64,000 nt of DNA, taken from contig ATWE01000013.1 of the NCBI GenBank assembly GCA_000421085.1, forward strand, positions 1 to 64,000. The letters are read 5' to 3'. Below the pieces are notes generated by a model. That model was not told the origin of the DNA and made no database searches. It saw only the letters and a list, made by a program, of their open reading frames with translations. Position 1 is the first letter of the stretch, and every line of letters begins with the position of its first letter. A program made the position numbers and the translations under genes. Source of the stretch: Ensifer sp. USDA 6670. GTDB taxonomy: Bacteria; Pseudomonadota; Alphaproteobacteria; Rhizobiales; Rhizobiaceae. This document shows positions 18,502-27,367 of this stretch, piece by piece.

Positions 18502-18705
18502 TTAAAGACCGTTAGGCAGGTAGTTCTTGACGACTTTCTTGCCATCAGGCTCAGCGAGAACCATGGTTCCGCGCGCGTCGCGAATGAACTTGTTGGACCG
18601 CTTGATCATGCCGTGGCGCTTGCCAGCAGCAGCAGCTCGAACCTTGCCGGTAGCGGTGATTTTGAACCGCTTTTTGGCAGACGATTTCGTCTTCATCTTG
18701 GGCAT
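18502..18705 (-). CDS. rpmI: 50S ribosomal protein L35
   Basis: 67 residues, very basic, starting [20 protein letters not shown], the universal L35 signature, followed by [20 protein letters not shown]. It is the first gene after the infC terminator and pairs with rplT. The distance from infC (240 bases with an intervening terminator) suggests a promoter of its own. Confidence 0.98.
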   Translation of the reverse strand: MPKMKTKSSAKKRFKITATGKVRAAAAGKRHGMIKRSNKFIRDARGTMVLAEPDGKKVVKNYLPNGL

Positions 18706-18871
18706 TTTGCTACTCCATTGTTCTTGATATGCGAAACAGGCAGACGAAGCCCATTTCCAGCGTTAAGAACGGCCACGGCATGCCCTGCCGGACCGTTCGG
18801 ACGGGGGCTTATAACCGCACATCCAGGAAAAGGCAAGCGGTCCGGAGGCCGCTCGCGCGCAAGCCTTGCCA

Positions 18872-18911
18872 AAAAGGAAAGCCGCCCCACGAACTCCTCC
18901 CGGGGCGGCTT
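18872..18911 (-). terminator. Rho-independent terminator downstream of infC
   Basis: AAGCCGCCCC (18879-18888) pairs with GGGGCGGCTT (18902-18911), and the minus strand then reads TCCTTTTT. It lies 35 bases after the infC stop and separates infC from rpmI-rplT. Confidence 0.75.
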
Positions 18912-18945
18912 CACCAAGCTTGTCTGGTCTATCAGGCTCCGCCGA

Positions 18946-19482
18946 TCACTTCGGCGCAAGCACCATCATCATCTGGCGGCCTTCGAGCTTGGGTTCGGCT
19001 TCCACCTTGGCGATTTCCTGGGTGTCGTCCTTGACCTGCATCAGAAGTTTCATGCCGAGTTCCTGGTGGGCCATTTCGCGGCCGCGGAACTTCAGCGTCA
19101 CCTTGACCTTGTCGCCTTCCTCGAAGAAGCGGTTCATGGCCTTCATCTTCACCTCATAATCATGGGTGTCGATGTTGGGGCGCATCTTGATTTCCTTGAT
19201 CTCGACGATCTTCTGCTTCTTGCGCGCCTCGGCGGCTTTCTTCTGGTTCGCGTATTTCAGCTTGCCGAGGTCGAGGATCTTGCACACCGGCGGATCGGAG
19301 TTCGGTGCGATCTCTACGAGGTCGAGACCGGCCTCGTCCGCCATGCGGAGCGCCTGGTCGATCGGAATGCTGCCCAAGTTCTGGCCTTCGGCATCGATAA
19401 GCTGAACCCGGGGGACCCGGATTTCCTTGTTTGCGCGCGGTCCTTCCTTGACTGGAGCGTCCGCTTTGAAGGGTCTGCGAAT
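18946..19482 (-). CDS. infC: Translation initiation factor IF-3, AUU start codon
   Basis: 178 residues, started at the ATT codon at 19482-19480. The in-frame sequence [20 protein letters not shown] then [20 protein letters not shown] is the conserved N-terminus of IF-3, and GAGGAGAG sits 7 bases before the ATT. No ATG, GTG or TTG lies at a suitable place: the first conventional start would remove the first 35 residues of the N-domain. IF-3 N- and C-domains are joined by the basic linker [20 protein letters not shown]-3 discriminates against non-canonical start codons, so an AUU start would allow autoregulation, as in Escherichia coli. Confidence 0.95.
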   Translation of the reverse strand: MRRPFKADAPVKEGPRANKEIRVPRVQLIDAEGQNLGSIPIDQALRMADEAGLDLVEIAPNSDPPVCKILDLGKLKYANQKKAAEARKKQKIVEIKEIKMRPNIDTHDYEVKMKAMNRFFEEGDKVKVTLKFRGREMAHQELGMKLLMQVKDDTQEIAKVEAEPKLEGRQMMMVLAPK

Positions 19483-19698
19483 GGTCGTACTCTCCTCGAG
19501 CTATTGATAGTAAATATTCGGTCAAACGGTCAGCGCGATCTCAAACAGAAGCGCTTGAAACAGTCACTGACGGCAATGTGTGAATTGCGGCTCCAGAGTC
19601 AATAGCATGGCCCGCAATGAAAATCATCCTCTGTCGATGGCCGAAAGAATCTGTTTTAGAAGGAAATCCGTCATTGCAGGCCTTCAGGGAGTTACTCG

Positions 19699-20550
19699 AT
19701 GTCAACGACGCCGGCTGAAACCGAGATCACGCGGATCGAAGTGGGAACGGGAGATGCGGCGAGAAGCATCGCCATGCGCATCTTCCGCACGGGAAATCCG
19801 CCGGATGTCCTATTGAAGGACGGGCAGCATTCAGGCCACCCGGCGCTCGTCTGGCTCGGCGGCTACCGATCCGACATGACCGGAACGAAGGCGATGGAGG
19901 TCGAGCGGCACGCGCGCGAGGCCGGCACCGATTGCATTCGCTTCGACTATTCCGGCCACGGCGCGTCGGACGGCGACTACAGGGACGGCACGATTTCGCG
20001 CTGGGTCGAGGAGAGTCTTGCCGTGATCGATCACGCCGCGACGGCGCGCATGATCCTGATCGGTTCCTCCATGGGCGCCTGGGTCGCGCTGCGCCTTGCC
20101 GAGAAGCTCAAAGACCGCCCCCATCATGGAGGAGCTGGGGCCGGCCGCCTCTGCGGCCTCGTGCTGATCGCCCCGGCCCCGGACTTCACCGCCGAGCTCA
20201 TCGAGCCCAATCTTACCGATGCCGAAAGGGCCTCCCTCGCCGAACGGGGTTATTTCGAAGAGCCGTCGGAATACAGCCCCGAGCCCAATATCTTCACCCG
20301 CGCGCTGATCGAGGATGGCCGCAACAATCTCGTCATGAAAGGACCGATCGAAACCGGCTGCCCGGTGCATATTCTCCAGGGCATGCGCGATCCGGACGTT
20401 CCCTACACGCATGCCCTCAAGCTGATGGAGCACATGCCGGCTGACGACGTCGTCATGACGCTGATCCGCGATGGCGACCACCGGTTGTCGCGCGAGGAGG
20501 ATATTGCCAAATTGAAACAGGCGATCGACGCCATGCTGACCAAAGCCTGA
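19699..20550 (+). CDS. Alpha/beta hydrolase
   Basis: 283 residues, start preceded by AGGGAG. The alpha/beta hydrolase fold shows the oxyanion-type strand PALVWLGGYRSDMTGTKAME, FDYSGHGASDG, the nucleophile elbow GSSMG (Ser near residue 125), an acid in MRDPDVPY and the His in RDGDHRLSR near the end. It is probably a cytoplasmic serine esterase or thioesterase-like enzyme of the FrsA/BD-FAE-like branch. The substrate is unknown. It is divergent from infC and not obviously linked to any operon. Confidence 0.88.
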   Translation: MSTTPAETEITRIEVGTGDAARSIAMRIFRTGNPPDVLLKDGQHSGHPALVWLGGYRSDMTGTKAMEVERHAREAGTDCIRFDYSGHGASDGDYRDGTISRWVEESLAVIDHAATARMILIGSSMGAWVALRLAEKLKDRPHHGGAGAGRLCGLVLIAPAPDFTAELIEPNLTDAERASLAERGYFEEPSEYSPEPNIFTRALIEDGRNNLVMKGPIETGCPVHILQGMRDPDVPYTHALKLMEHMPADDVVMTLIRDGDHRLSREEDIAKLKQAIDAMLTKA

Positions 20551-20833
20551 CCGCACGGCTAGTCCAACCGGCCTAATCAAAATTCCCTGAGATTGCAGCG
20601 CAAGGCACAGCCAAACCCTTGCGCTGGCGGGCTTACGCGTCCGTCTGCCGTGAGCCTTAACCATAAAACGGACTAGTCCGAATCAGGCGATTGACTCCGA
20701 CGAGCGGAGTATATTAACTCTTTATTAACGATTAGAGCAGCGCAGGGGAAATTCCTAAAAAAGCTGTCGACAACTTTTGATTGCGCGGATCGATCCGGAA
20801 GGTACGGATGCGGGCGCGTTGCAGGGGATCTGT

Positions 20834-21454
20834 ATGGCGTCTTGGACCGGGGTTAAGGCAAGTTTCGCAGCGCTGTGTGCGCTTTTCATTTCAACGAACA
20901 CGGCAATTCCCGCACAAGCGGGAGCTACTCCCTGGATGCAGACCGGCGCGGTGACCTCGCAGCCGATCGGGCATTACGAGTTCTGTCAGAAGCACAGGGG
21001 CGAGTGCAGCGTCCGTTCGAAGGGGACGGTGCCGCCGCGTGTCACCGCCAGCGGCTGGGCTGCCATTCGCCAGGTCAATGCCTCCGTCAACCGGCAGATC
21101 GCACCGGTAACCGACATCGAGCTTACCGGCCGCGACGAGGTGTGGTCCTATCCGGGGAGACAGGGCGATTGCGAGGACTTTGCTCTCGAAAAGCGCAGGC
21201 GCCTCATGCAGAAGGGCTTCTCCGCCGGCAACCTGCTGATGACTGTCGTGCGCAAGCCCGATGGCGAGGGCCATGCGGTGCTGACGGTCCGCACAGCTCA
21301 GGGCGACTTCATTCTCGACAATCTCTACGATGGCGTGAAGCTGTGGACGCATACGCCCTACCGCTTCCTCAAGCGGCAGGCGACGAACCACAGCGGACGT
21401 TGGGTCACCATCGACAATAGCGGAGAAGTGCTGGTCGGTTCCGTCGGAAACTGA
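20834..21454 (+). CDS. Secreted transglutaminase-like cysteine protease (BTLCP family)
   Basis: 206 residues from the ATG at 20834, with AGGGGAT upstream. A signal peptide is visible (TGVKASFAALCALFISTNTA, cleavage after AQA near residue 29). The catalytic Cys is in GDCEDFALEK, His in GEGHAVLTVRT and Asp in FILDNLYDG, the triad of the bacterial transglutaminase-like cysteine proteinase family. In other bacteria such proteins cleave surface adhesins when a cyclic-di-GMP receptor releases them; no such partner gene is next to it here. A canonical terminator follows. Confidence 0.88.
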   Translation: MASWTGVKASFAALCALFISTNTAIPAQAGATPWMQTGAVTSQPIGHYEFCQKHRGECSVRSKGTVPPRVTASGWAAIRQVNASVNRQIAPVTDIELTGRDEVWSYPGRQGDCEDFALEKRRRLMQKGFSAGNLLMTVVRKPDGEGHAVLTVRTAQGDFILDNLYDGVKLWTHTPYRFLKRQATNHSGRWVTIDNSGEVLVGSVGN

Positions 21455-21473
21455 TCCTGCCGAACAGTTCCTT

Positions 21474-21502
21474 AAAAAGGCCGCAAGATGCGGCCTTTTT
21501 TG
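21474..21502 (+). terminator. Rho-independent terminator
   Basis: AAAAAGGCCGC, loop AAGAT, GCGGCCTTTTTT forms a perfect stem with a T run 20 bases after the BTLCP protease stop. Confidence 0.9.
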
Positions 21503-21570
21503 CGCGTCGGTGAAAAGGCGCGGATACCCGCCCGCGGACGTTGGCGCAACGCGCACTCCTCCCCAGAACT

Positions 21571-21680
21571 CCTCATTCCGTGCTCGTCACAGGAAGCCAG
21601 CCAGACCAAGTCTTGGGCTGAAAGAACTCTTCCGATGCCGCAGACGCGGCGCTGCTGGATTCCTTTTGACCAGCACAGGG
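21571..21680. repeat. RIME-like element, degenerate copy
   Basis: It begins CCTCATTCCGTGCTCGTCAC and ends CTGGATTCCTTTTGACCAGC. The inner hairpin arm GCCGCAGACGCGGCGCTG is kept, but the terminal arms have lost symmetry. The orientation is opposite to the copy at 14087. The rest of 21503-21759 contains no gene. Confidence 0.65.
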
Positions 21681-21759
21681 GCTACGCCGCGCGCCAGCCG
21701 GTCGACCATCCGACTCCGTTTGCGCCAACAGAACTGGTTCCATTTACCCCTGAAGGGCT

Positions 21760-22743
21760 CTAAGCATTCCCTATGACGATGCCGGCGGCAAGAACCAGGC
21801 CGCCACCGAGCACCACCTGGAAGGCGGCCCTCAGGAAGGGCGTTTCCATGTAGCGGTTCTGGATGAAGGCGATTGCCCATAGTTCGAAGAAGACGATTGC
21901 CGCCGCCGTCATCGTCGCGGTCCAGAAATGCGGAATGAGATAGGGCAGAGCGTGGCCGAGACCGCCGAGTGCCGTCATGACGCCCGAGGCAAGCCCGCGC
22001 TTGACCGGCGAGCCGCGGCCGGAAAGCTTGCCGTCATCATGCGCCGCCTCGGTGAAACCCATCGATATGCCTGCGCCGACAGAGGCCGATAGGCCGACGA
22101 GAAAGGTCTGCCACGTATCCTGCGTGGCGAAGGCTGCGGCGAAGATCGGCGCGAGCGTCGAAACCGAACCATCCATCAATCCCGCGAGGCCCGGCTGCAC
22201 ATAGGTGAGTATGAACTGGCGGCGCGAGGTCTCATCTTCCTCGTCGCGCACGTCCACCGGCGTATGCTTCTCGCCAAGCCGGCGGGCGAGCGATTCATGC
22301 GACTTCTCGGCAATCGCCAGATCGCCCAAGAGCTTGCGCGTCGCCGCGTCCCGCGTGCGCGCCGCAGCCTCGACGTAAAACCGGTGCGCCGCCTCCTCCA
22401 TCGTCTCGGCCTCCGCGCGCGCTTTCTCGATCGGCATCTCGGCGATCAGCCAATCGGGCTTGCGCTCCGGGAAATCGCGGACGTGTTCGCGCCGGACGAG
22501 CGGGATGCGGTTGCCGAAACGGGCGACATGCAGGTCGATCAAAGCCTGACGGTGGTGGCTCTCCTCCTCCGCCATTTCCTCGAAAACCCTTGCGGAATGC
22601 GGATACTTCCCGCGCAGGGCGTCGGCATAGGCGAGATAGATGCGTCCATCGTCCTCTTCCGAGGATATGGCGAGGGCAAGGATTTCCTGTTCGCTCAAGG
22701 ACAGGAACGAACGTTTGTAACGGGAGAAAAGCCGGGAGAGCAT
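21760..22743 (-). CDS. mbfA: Membrane-bound ferritin-like iron exporter MbfA (Er-VIT1 fusion)
   Basis: 327 residues: an N-terminal erythrin/rubrerythrin-like di-iron domain (residues about 15-165, with the ExxH pairs in EMAEEESHHRQALIDLH and ETMEEAAHRFYVEA) joined to a VIT1/CCC1-type membrane domain (residues about 180-327, PGLAGLMDGSVSTLAPIFAA, GISMGFTEAAHDDG). This architecture is MbfA, an inner-membrane iron exporter that protects against iron and peroxide stress. In Bradyrhizobium and Agrobacterium mbfA is repressed by Irr under low iron. A perfect ICE-like site lies 13 bases upstream of the start, and irr itself is at 51762. Confidence 0.92.
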   Translation of the reverse strand: MLSRLFSRYKRSFLSLSEQEILALAISSEEDDGRIYLAYADALRGKYPHSARVFEEMAEEESHHRQALIDLHVARFGNRIPLVRREHVRDFPERKPDWLIAEMPIEKARAEAETMEEAAHRFYVEAAARTRDAATRKLLGDLAIAEKSHESLARRLGEKHTPVDVRDEEDETSRRQFILTYVQPGLAGLMDGSVSTLAPIFAAAFATQDTWQTFLVGLSASVGAGISMGFTEAAHDDGKLSGRGSPVKRGLASGVMTALGGLGHALPYLIPHFWTATMTAAAIVFFELWAIAFIQNRYMETPFLRAAFQVVLGGGLVLAAGIVIGNA

Positions 22744-22755
22744 CGTGAGACCTTT

Positions 22756-22772
22756 TTTAGAATAATTCTAAA
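22756..22772. promoter_or_regulatory. ICE-type Irr operator upstream of mbfA
   Basis: TTTAGAATAATTCTAAA is a perfect inverted repeat with a 3-base centre and matches the iron control element pattern TTTAGAA-N3-TTCTAAA described for Irr. It lies directly upstream of the mbfA start codon, consistent with repression. Confidence 0.82.
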
Positions 22773-22862
22773 TAGGCGCCGATGCATGAGGCGTCAAGGC
22801 GGCGGATCGGCGGCAACGCTTCCTCTTCGATGGTTTCCGTAACCATATGATCGGCGTCCGCA

Positions 22863-22993
22863 ACCCCTCCCCAACCCCTCCCCACAAGGGGGAGGGGCTT
22901 CCCCGCGGCACTCTCCGCGCTAAAACGATGTCGACGCGGTGACGGTGAGGCAAGTTACGCCCCTCCCCTTGTGGGGAGGTGTTGGGGAGGGGT
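22863..22993. repeat. Large G-rich inverted pair
   Basis: CCCTCCCCAACCCCTCCCCA with CAAGGGGGAGGGG is mirrored about 60 bases later by CCCCTTGTGGGGAGGTGTTG and GGGAGGGG. The whole could fold into one long hairpin. A close relative lies at 55199-55357. Apart from this, 22773-23008 holds no gene. Confidence 0.65.
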
Positions 22994-23008
22994 AACCCTG
23001 GGGTTGAG

Positions 23009-24250
23009 TTAAACCGCCAGATCGAGCGCCTTTTCCTTCTCGATATAGGTGCGTTGCAGATCGGTGACGTAGTCGCGAACGATCGGCGCCGCGTCGCGTG
23101 AACGCGATAGCTGCATATGGAATACGAGCTGGCTGCCGGTGCGGAACATCATTTCCGCGCTGATCAGGTAGAACTCCCACATGCGGGCGAAGCGCTCGTC
23201 ATACATCGCCACCACCTGGTCGCGGTTCTCATCGAAGCGCGCGCCCCAATGGGCGAGCGTCGTCGCATAGTGCACGCGGAGGAATTCGAGATCGGTCACC
23301 CACAGGCTGTTGCGTTCGACCACCTCGAAGACCTCCGACAGTGCCGGGGAATAGGCGCCGGGGAAGATGTATTTCCGCAGCCAAGCGCTCGCCATGCCGG
23401 GCGGGCTCATATGGCCGATCGAATGGAGCACGGCCAGCCCGTCATCCGGCATCAACGCATTCAGTTTCTTGAAGAACTCGTCATAGTGATGGACGCCGAC
23501 ATGCTCGAACATGCCGACCGAAACGATCCGGTCGAACGGCCCCTCGACGTCGCGATAGTCCTTGAGCTCGAAACGCACGCGGTCGGCCATTCCGGCCGCA
23601 CGTGCCCGCGCGGAGGCGAGCGCCTGCTGTTCTTTGGAAAGCGTGACACCCAGAACCTCGACGTCTTCGAGCGCGGCCAGATAGAGGGCGAGATCGCCCC
23701 AGCCGCAGCCGATGTCGAGCACCCTCATGCCCGGCTTCAGGCAGAGCTTTGCCGCAAGCAGCCGCAGCTTGTTGCGCTGCGCGGCCTCCAGCGTCTCGTC
23801 CGGCTCGCGGAAATACGCGCAGGAATAGAGCATGTTCTCGTCGAGGAACAGCTTGTAGAAATCATTGCCGAGATCGTAATGATGCGCGACGTTCTGCTGC
23901 GCCTTGCCCTTGGGATTGGCCTGCTGACGCTTGCGGAAACGCATTTTCACCGCCCGCAACAGCTTCTGGATCGGATAGGAGCCGAGCGACAGGCGGTTGA
24001 TCGAAAAGAGCGTCAGGAAGTCCCGCAGATTCGAGCCTTCCTCGAACCGCATGGTCCCGTCCATATAGGCTTCACCGGCGGCGAGCTCGGCATTGAAGAC
24101 GAGACTGCGATAGAGTCGCTTGTCGGTCAGCCGCATCGTCACGCTCGGCCCCGGCTCGCCTGCAAAGACGTGCCTCTTGCCGTCGGCATCGATTACCGTG
24201 AGCGTCCCCTTGCGGATGAACGACTTCATCATATGCGATAGTGGAAACAT
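23009..24250 (-). CDS. cfa: Cyclopropane-fatty-acyl-phospholipid synthase
   Basis: 413 residues. The N-terminal domain (residues about 1-120) binds lipid; the SAM-dependent methyltransferase core shows VLDIGCGWGDLALYLA and the family-specific YDLGNDFYKLFLDENMLYSC and GMFEHVGVHHYDEFF. It adds a methylene group from SAM across cis double bonds of membrane phospholipids. The conserved bicarbonate-site residues Glu and His in EHVG and the Tyr-rich C-terminal part are present. Start candidates are 24250 (GAGAGG about 10 bases upstream), 24262 and 24232. Rhizobia usually carry more than one cfa gene, so which paralogue this is cannot be said. Confidence 0.93.
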   Translation of the reverse strand: MFPLSHMMKSFIRKGTLTVIDADGKRHVFAGEPGPSVTMRLTDKRLYRSLVFNAELAAGEAYMDGTMRFEEGSNLRDFLTLFSINRLSLGSYPIQKLLRAVKMRFRKRQQANPKGKAQQNVAHHYDLGNDFYKLFLDENMLYSCAYFREPDETLEAAQRNKLRLLAAKLCLKPGMRVLDIGCGWGDLALYLAALEDVEVLGVTLSKEQQALASARARAAGMADRVRFELKDYRDVEGPFDRIVSVGMFEHVGVHHYDEFFKKLNALMPDDGLAVLHSIGHMSPPGMASAWLRKYIFPGAYSPALSEVFEVVERNSLWVTDLEFLRVHYATTLAHWGARFDENRDQVVAMYDERFARMWEFYLISAEMMFRTGSQLVFHMQLSRSRDAAPIVRDYVTDLQRTYIEKEKALDLAV

Positions 24251-24292
24251 GCAGTGCCGCACCTCTCATCCCGATCCAGAGGGCGGCATCCT

Positions 24293-24360
24293 AAAGCACT
24301 TCCGGCAAAAATGTGTAGCGGTTTTCCGTGCGGACGTGCGCAGTTTCAAAGTGCTGGAAC
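24293..24360. repeat. Intergenic repeat containing the GTAGCGGTTTTCC core
   Basis: AAAGCACTTCCGGCAAAAAT then GTGTAGCGGTTTTCCGTGCG and AAAGTGCTGGAACGC. The ends AGCACTT and AAGTGCT are inverted. Relatives are at 13431 and 61457. Confidence 0.55.
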
Positions 24361-24394
24361 GCGTATGAAATGCGCGCCGGATCTGCGGCTACGC

Positions 24395-24441
24395 ATGGGA
24401 AACGAAAACGGGGACGGCAGTCAAGACTGCCGTCCCCGTTT
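24395..24441 (-). terminator. Strong terminator downstream of efp
   Basis: AACGGGGACGGCAG, loop TCAAGA, CTGCCGTCCCCGTT forms a perfect stem of about 15 bp, and the minus strand continues TTTTCGTTTCCC. It ends 24 bases after the efp stop. Confidence 0.88.
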
Positions 24442-24465
24442 CGCTTTCTGCCCGGACCGACCAGA

Positions 24466-25035
24466 TCAGTCCTTGGCGCGCTCGACATAGGAGCCGTCTT
24501 CCGTGGCAATGACGACGCGGGTGCCAGCCTGGATGTGCGGCGGCACCAGAGTGCGAACCCCGTTCGAAAGCACCGCCGGCTTGTAGGAGGAGGAGGCCGT
24601 CTGGCCTTTGACGACCGGCTCGGTCTCGGTGATTTCGAGGGTGACGTGGCGCGGCAGGTCGATGGCGATGGCAATGCCTTCGTGGATCGACAGCATCACG
24701 GCCATGCCCTCCTGAAGATAAGCCTTCAGGTCGCCGATGTCTTCGGAGCTCATGACGAGCTGGTCGTAGCTTTCCGGGTTCATGAAGTGGAAGCCTTCGC
24801 CATCCTCGTAAAGGAAGGTGTGCTCGCGGTCTTCGACGAAGGCGCGCTCGACCTGCTCGGTCGTGCGGTAGCGTTCGGAAACCTTCACGCCGTCGGAGAT
24901 GCGGCGCATGTCGACCTGCGTGACCGGCGTGCCCTTGCCCGGATGGAAGTTCTGCGCGGTGAGCACGACATAGAGCTTGCCGTCGACGTCGAGAACGTTG
25001 CCCTTGCGGACCGAAGAAGCGATGACCTTGACCAT
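24466..25035 (-). CDS. efp: Elongation factor P
   Basis: 189 residues from the ATG at 25035 with AAGGAAG upstream. EF-P relieves ribosome stalling at polyproline. The three beta-barrel domains are present, and the loop NFHPGKGTP places Lys34 at the position modified by beta-lysylation. The modification enzymes EpmA and EpmB are encoded immediately upstream on the opposite strand, which supports this modification type rather than rhamnosylation (which needs an Arg). The C-terminal domain ends [19 protein letters not shown]. Confidence 0.97.
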   Translation of the reverse strand: MVKVIASSVRKGNVLDVDGKLYVVLTAQNFHPGKGTPVTQVDMRRISDGVKVSERYRTTEQVERAFVEDREHTFLYEDGEGFHFMNPESYDQLVMSSEDIGDLKAYLQEGMAVMLSIHEGIAIAIDLPRHVTLEITETEPVVKGQTASSSYKPAVLSNGVRTLVPPHIQAGTRVVIATEDGSYVERAKD

Positions 25036-25196
25036 TAGTCTTCCTTGTAACAGAGGTATCGGCGACACGAGCGGGCCGGAGATCGGCCCGGAAGGGACGC
25101 GAAAATTCAGTTTTCGCGCCGCCACTATCCTAATTTCGCGCAAATAGCCAGCCTGAGCCGGCATGCGCGCGGAAGAAAGCCTGGACCGAACCGACC

Positions 25197-26249
25197 ATGC
25201 CGCACGCTTCTCCCTGGTGGACACCCGATGTCCACGCCGACCGGCGCCCCTTCCTGATCGGGCGCAATCGCATCCAATCGGCGCTCCGCCGGTTCTTCGC
25301 CGAACGCGACTTCGTCGAGGTCGACACGGCAGCGCTGCAAGTGTCGCCGGGCAACGAGGCGCATCTGCATGCCTTTGCGACGGAGGCGCTTGGGCTCGAC
25401 GGCTCCGTCCAGCCGCTCTACCTCCACACCTCTCCTGAATTCGCCTGCAAGAAGCTCCTCGCCGCCGGTGAAAGGCACATCGCCTGTTTTGCCCATGTCT
25501 ACCGCAACCGCGAGCGGGGACCGCTGCATCATCCGGAATTCACCATGCTGGAATGGTACCGCGCCGAGGAGAGCTACGAGACGCTGATGCACGACTGCGC
25601 CGAGATTCTCGCGATCGCCGCCGAGACAGCCGCCGCGCGGTCCCTCGTCTATCAGGGACGGGCGTGCGATCCTTTCGCCGAGCCGGAGCGGCTCTCGGTT
25701 GCCGAGGCCTTCGCGCGCTTCGCGGGGATCGATCTCCTCGCCTCGGTCCAGGAAGACGGCTCCACCGACCGCGAGAGCCTTGCGGCGGCCATGCGGGAGG
25801 CGGGCTTGCGTGTCGCCGGAGACGATAGCTGGGCCGATCTGTTCAGCCGCGTGCTCGTCGAAAGGATCGAGCCCAATCTCGGCTTCGGGCGCGCCACGAT
25901 CCTCGACGAATATCCGGTCGCCGAGGCGGCGCTTGCCCGGCCCGCAGCCGGCGATCCTCGTGTGGCAGAGCGTTTCGAGCTCTATGCCTGCGGCGTCGAA
26001 CTCGCAAATGCCTTCGGTGAATTGACCGACGCCGCCGAGCAGCGCCGCCGGTTCGAACTGGAAATGGCGGAAAAGGCGCGGGTCTACGACGAGACCTACC
26101 CGATCGACGAGGACTTCCTCGCGGCGCTCGCCCGCATGCCCGAGGCGAGCGGCATCGCGCTCGGCTTCGACCGGCTGGTCATGCTGGCAACGGGCGCATC
26201 CCGCATCGATCAGGTCCTTTGGGCCCCGGTCGCGGAGGCCATGCCATGA
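25197..26249 (+). CDS. epmA: EF-P lysine ligase EpmA (GenX/PoxA)
   Basis: 350 residues. It is a lysyl-tRNA synthetase catalytic core without the anticodon-binding domain. Class II motifs are in [33 protein letters not shown] (motif 2), [15 protein letters not shown] and [14 protein letters not shown] (motif 3). It activates (R)-beta-lysine and attaches it to Lys34 of EF-P. It is divergent from efp with 161 bases between the starts. Its stop overlaps the epmB start (ATGA), so the two modification enzymes are translationally coupled. Confidence 0.95.
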   Translation: MPHASPWWTPDVHADRRPFLIGRNRIQSALRRFFAERDFVEVDTAALQVSPGNEAHLHAFATEALGLDGSVQPLYLHTSPEFACKKLLAAGERHIACFAHVYRNRERGPLHHPEFTMLEWYRAEESYETLMHDCAEILAIAAETAAARSLVYQGRACDPFAEPERLSVAEAFARFAGIDLLASVQEDGSTDRESLAAAMREAGLRVAGDDSWADLFSRVLVERIEPNLGFGRATILDEYPVAEAALARPAAGDPRVAERFELYACGVELANAFGELTDAAEQRRRFELEMAEKARVYDETYPIDEDFLAALARMPEASGIALGFDRLVMLATGASRIDQVLWAPVAEAMP

Positions 26250-27298
26250 CCGCGGAACGCGCCATCAGAACAGCGCGTGAGCTCGCCGACGCCGGTCTCG
26301 TCGGCCGAGAGCAGGAAGAGGCGATTTCCCGCGTCGCGTCCCGCTACGCCGTCGCCATCAGCCCGACGATCGCGCGCCTTGTGGACCGGGACGATCCGGA
26401 CGACCCGATTGCGCGGCAGTTCGTACCCGACATGGCCGAACTCACGCTCATGCCGGAAGAGCGTGCCGATCCGATCGGCGACGGCGCGCACAGTCCGGTA
26501 GCGGGCATCGTCCACCGTTATCCGGACCGGGTGCTCCTGAAGGCGGTTCATGTCTGCCCGGTTTACTGCCGCTTCTGCTTCCGCCGCGAGATGGTCGGCC
26601 CGGAGGGCCTCGGCACGCTCACGCCCGCGGAACTCGATGCTGCGCTCGCCTATATCGCCGGGCGCCCGGAAATCTGGGAAGTGATCCTGACCGGCGGCGA
26701 TCCGCTGGTGCTCTCACCTCGGCGGCTCGGCGAAATTATGGTGCGGCTCGCGGAAATCGAGCACGTCAAGGTCGTGCGCTTCCACACGCGCGTGCCGGTG
26801 GTCGAGCCCGACCGGGTGGATGCGGGGTTGATCGCCGCTTTGAGGAGCAGCGGCAAGGCGACCTATGTGGCGCTTCATGCCAACCATCCGCGCGAACTCA
26901 CCGCCGAAGCCCGCGCCGCAGCCGCACGGCTGCTCGATGCGGGCATCGTCATGGTGAGCCAGTCCGTGCTGCTGAAAGGCGTCAACGACGATCCGGACGT
27001 GCTCGCCGCACTGATGCGCGCCTTCGTCGAGACGCGGATCAAGCCCTATTACCTGCACCACCCGGATCTTGCGCCCGGCACCGGCCATTTCCGGCTGTCC
27101 ATCGAGGAGGGCCAGGCGCTCGTCGCCTCCCTGCGCGGACGCGTCTCCGGCCTTTGCCAGCCCGCCTATATCCTCGACATCCCCGGAGGCCACGGCAAGG
27201 CCGTCGTCAGCGCCAGCGCGATCGAGGCGGAAGGCGGCGGCTGCTACACGGTCACCGACTTCCGCGGAAACAGGCACGACTATCCGCCGAAGGGGTAA
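26246..27298 (+). CDS. epmB: EF-P beta-lysylation protein EpmB (lysine 2,3-aminomutase-like)
   Basis: 350 residues from the ATG at 26246. It is a radical SAM enzyme: the CxxxCxxC cluster motif is in HVCPVYCRFCFRREMVG, preceded by HRYPDRVLLKAV, with ILTGGDPLVLS further on, as in lysine 2,3-aminomutases. It converts (S)-alpha-lysine to (R)-beta-lysine, the substrate of EpmA. It lacks the C-terminal extension of catabolic KamA enzymes. The four-base overlap with epmA and proximity to efp make the assignment firm. Confidence 0.94.
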   Translation: MTAERAIRTARELADAGLVGREQEEAISRVASRYAVAISPTIARLVDRDDPDDPIARQFVPDMAELTLMPEERADPIGDGAHSPVAGIVHRYPDRVLLKAVHVCPVYCRFCFRREMVGPEGLGTLTPAELDAALAYIAGRPEIWEVILTGGDPLVLSPRRLGEIMVRLAEIEHVKVVRFHTRVPVVEPDRVDAGLIAALRSSGKATYVALHANHPRELTAEARAAAARLLDAGIVMVSQSVLLKGVNDDPDVLAALMRAFVETRIKPYYLHHPDLAPGTGHFRLSIEEGQALVASLRGRVSGLCQPAYILDIPGGHGKAVVSASAIEAEGGGCYTVTDFRGNRHDYPPKG

Positions 27299-27315
27299 CG
27301 CCTTATCGGAAATTG

Positions 27316-27346
27316 AAAAGGCCGCCCGGACAATCCGCGCGGCCCT
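27316..27346. terminator. Stem-loop terminator between convergent epmB and the OmpA-like gene
   Basis: GGCCGCCCGGA, loop CAA, TCCGCGCGGCC with one C-C mismatch; the minus strand continues TTTTCAATTT, so it is mainly the terminator of the OmpA-like gene, and it may also stop epmB transcripts. Confidence 0.75.
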
Positions 27347-27367
27347 TCGCCATCAGATCGAAGCCGT

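Noticed and set aside
19160-19525. 121-residue minus-strand frame starting with ATG upstream of infC
   Set aside because: It lies in another frame from IF-3; the IF-3 N-terminus continues in frame to an ATT with a good ribosome binding site.
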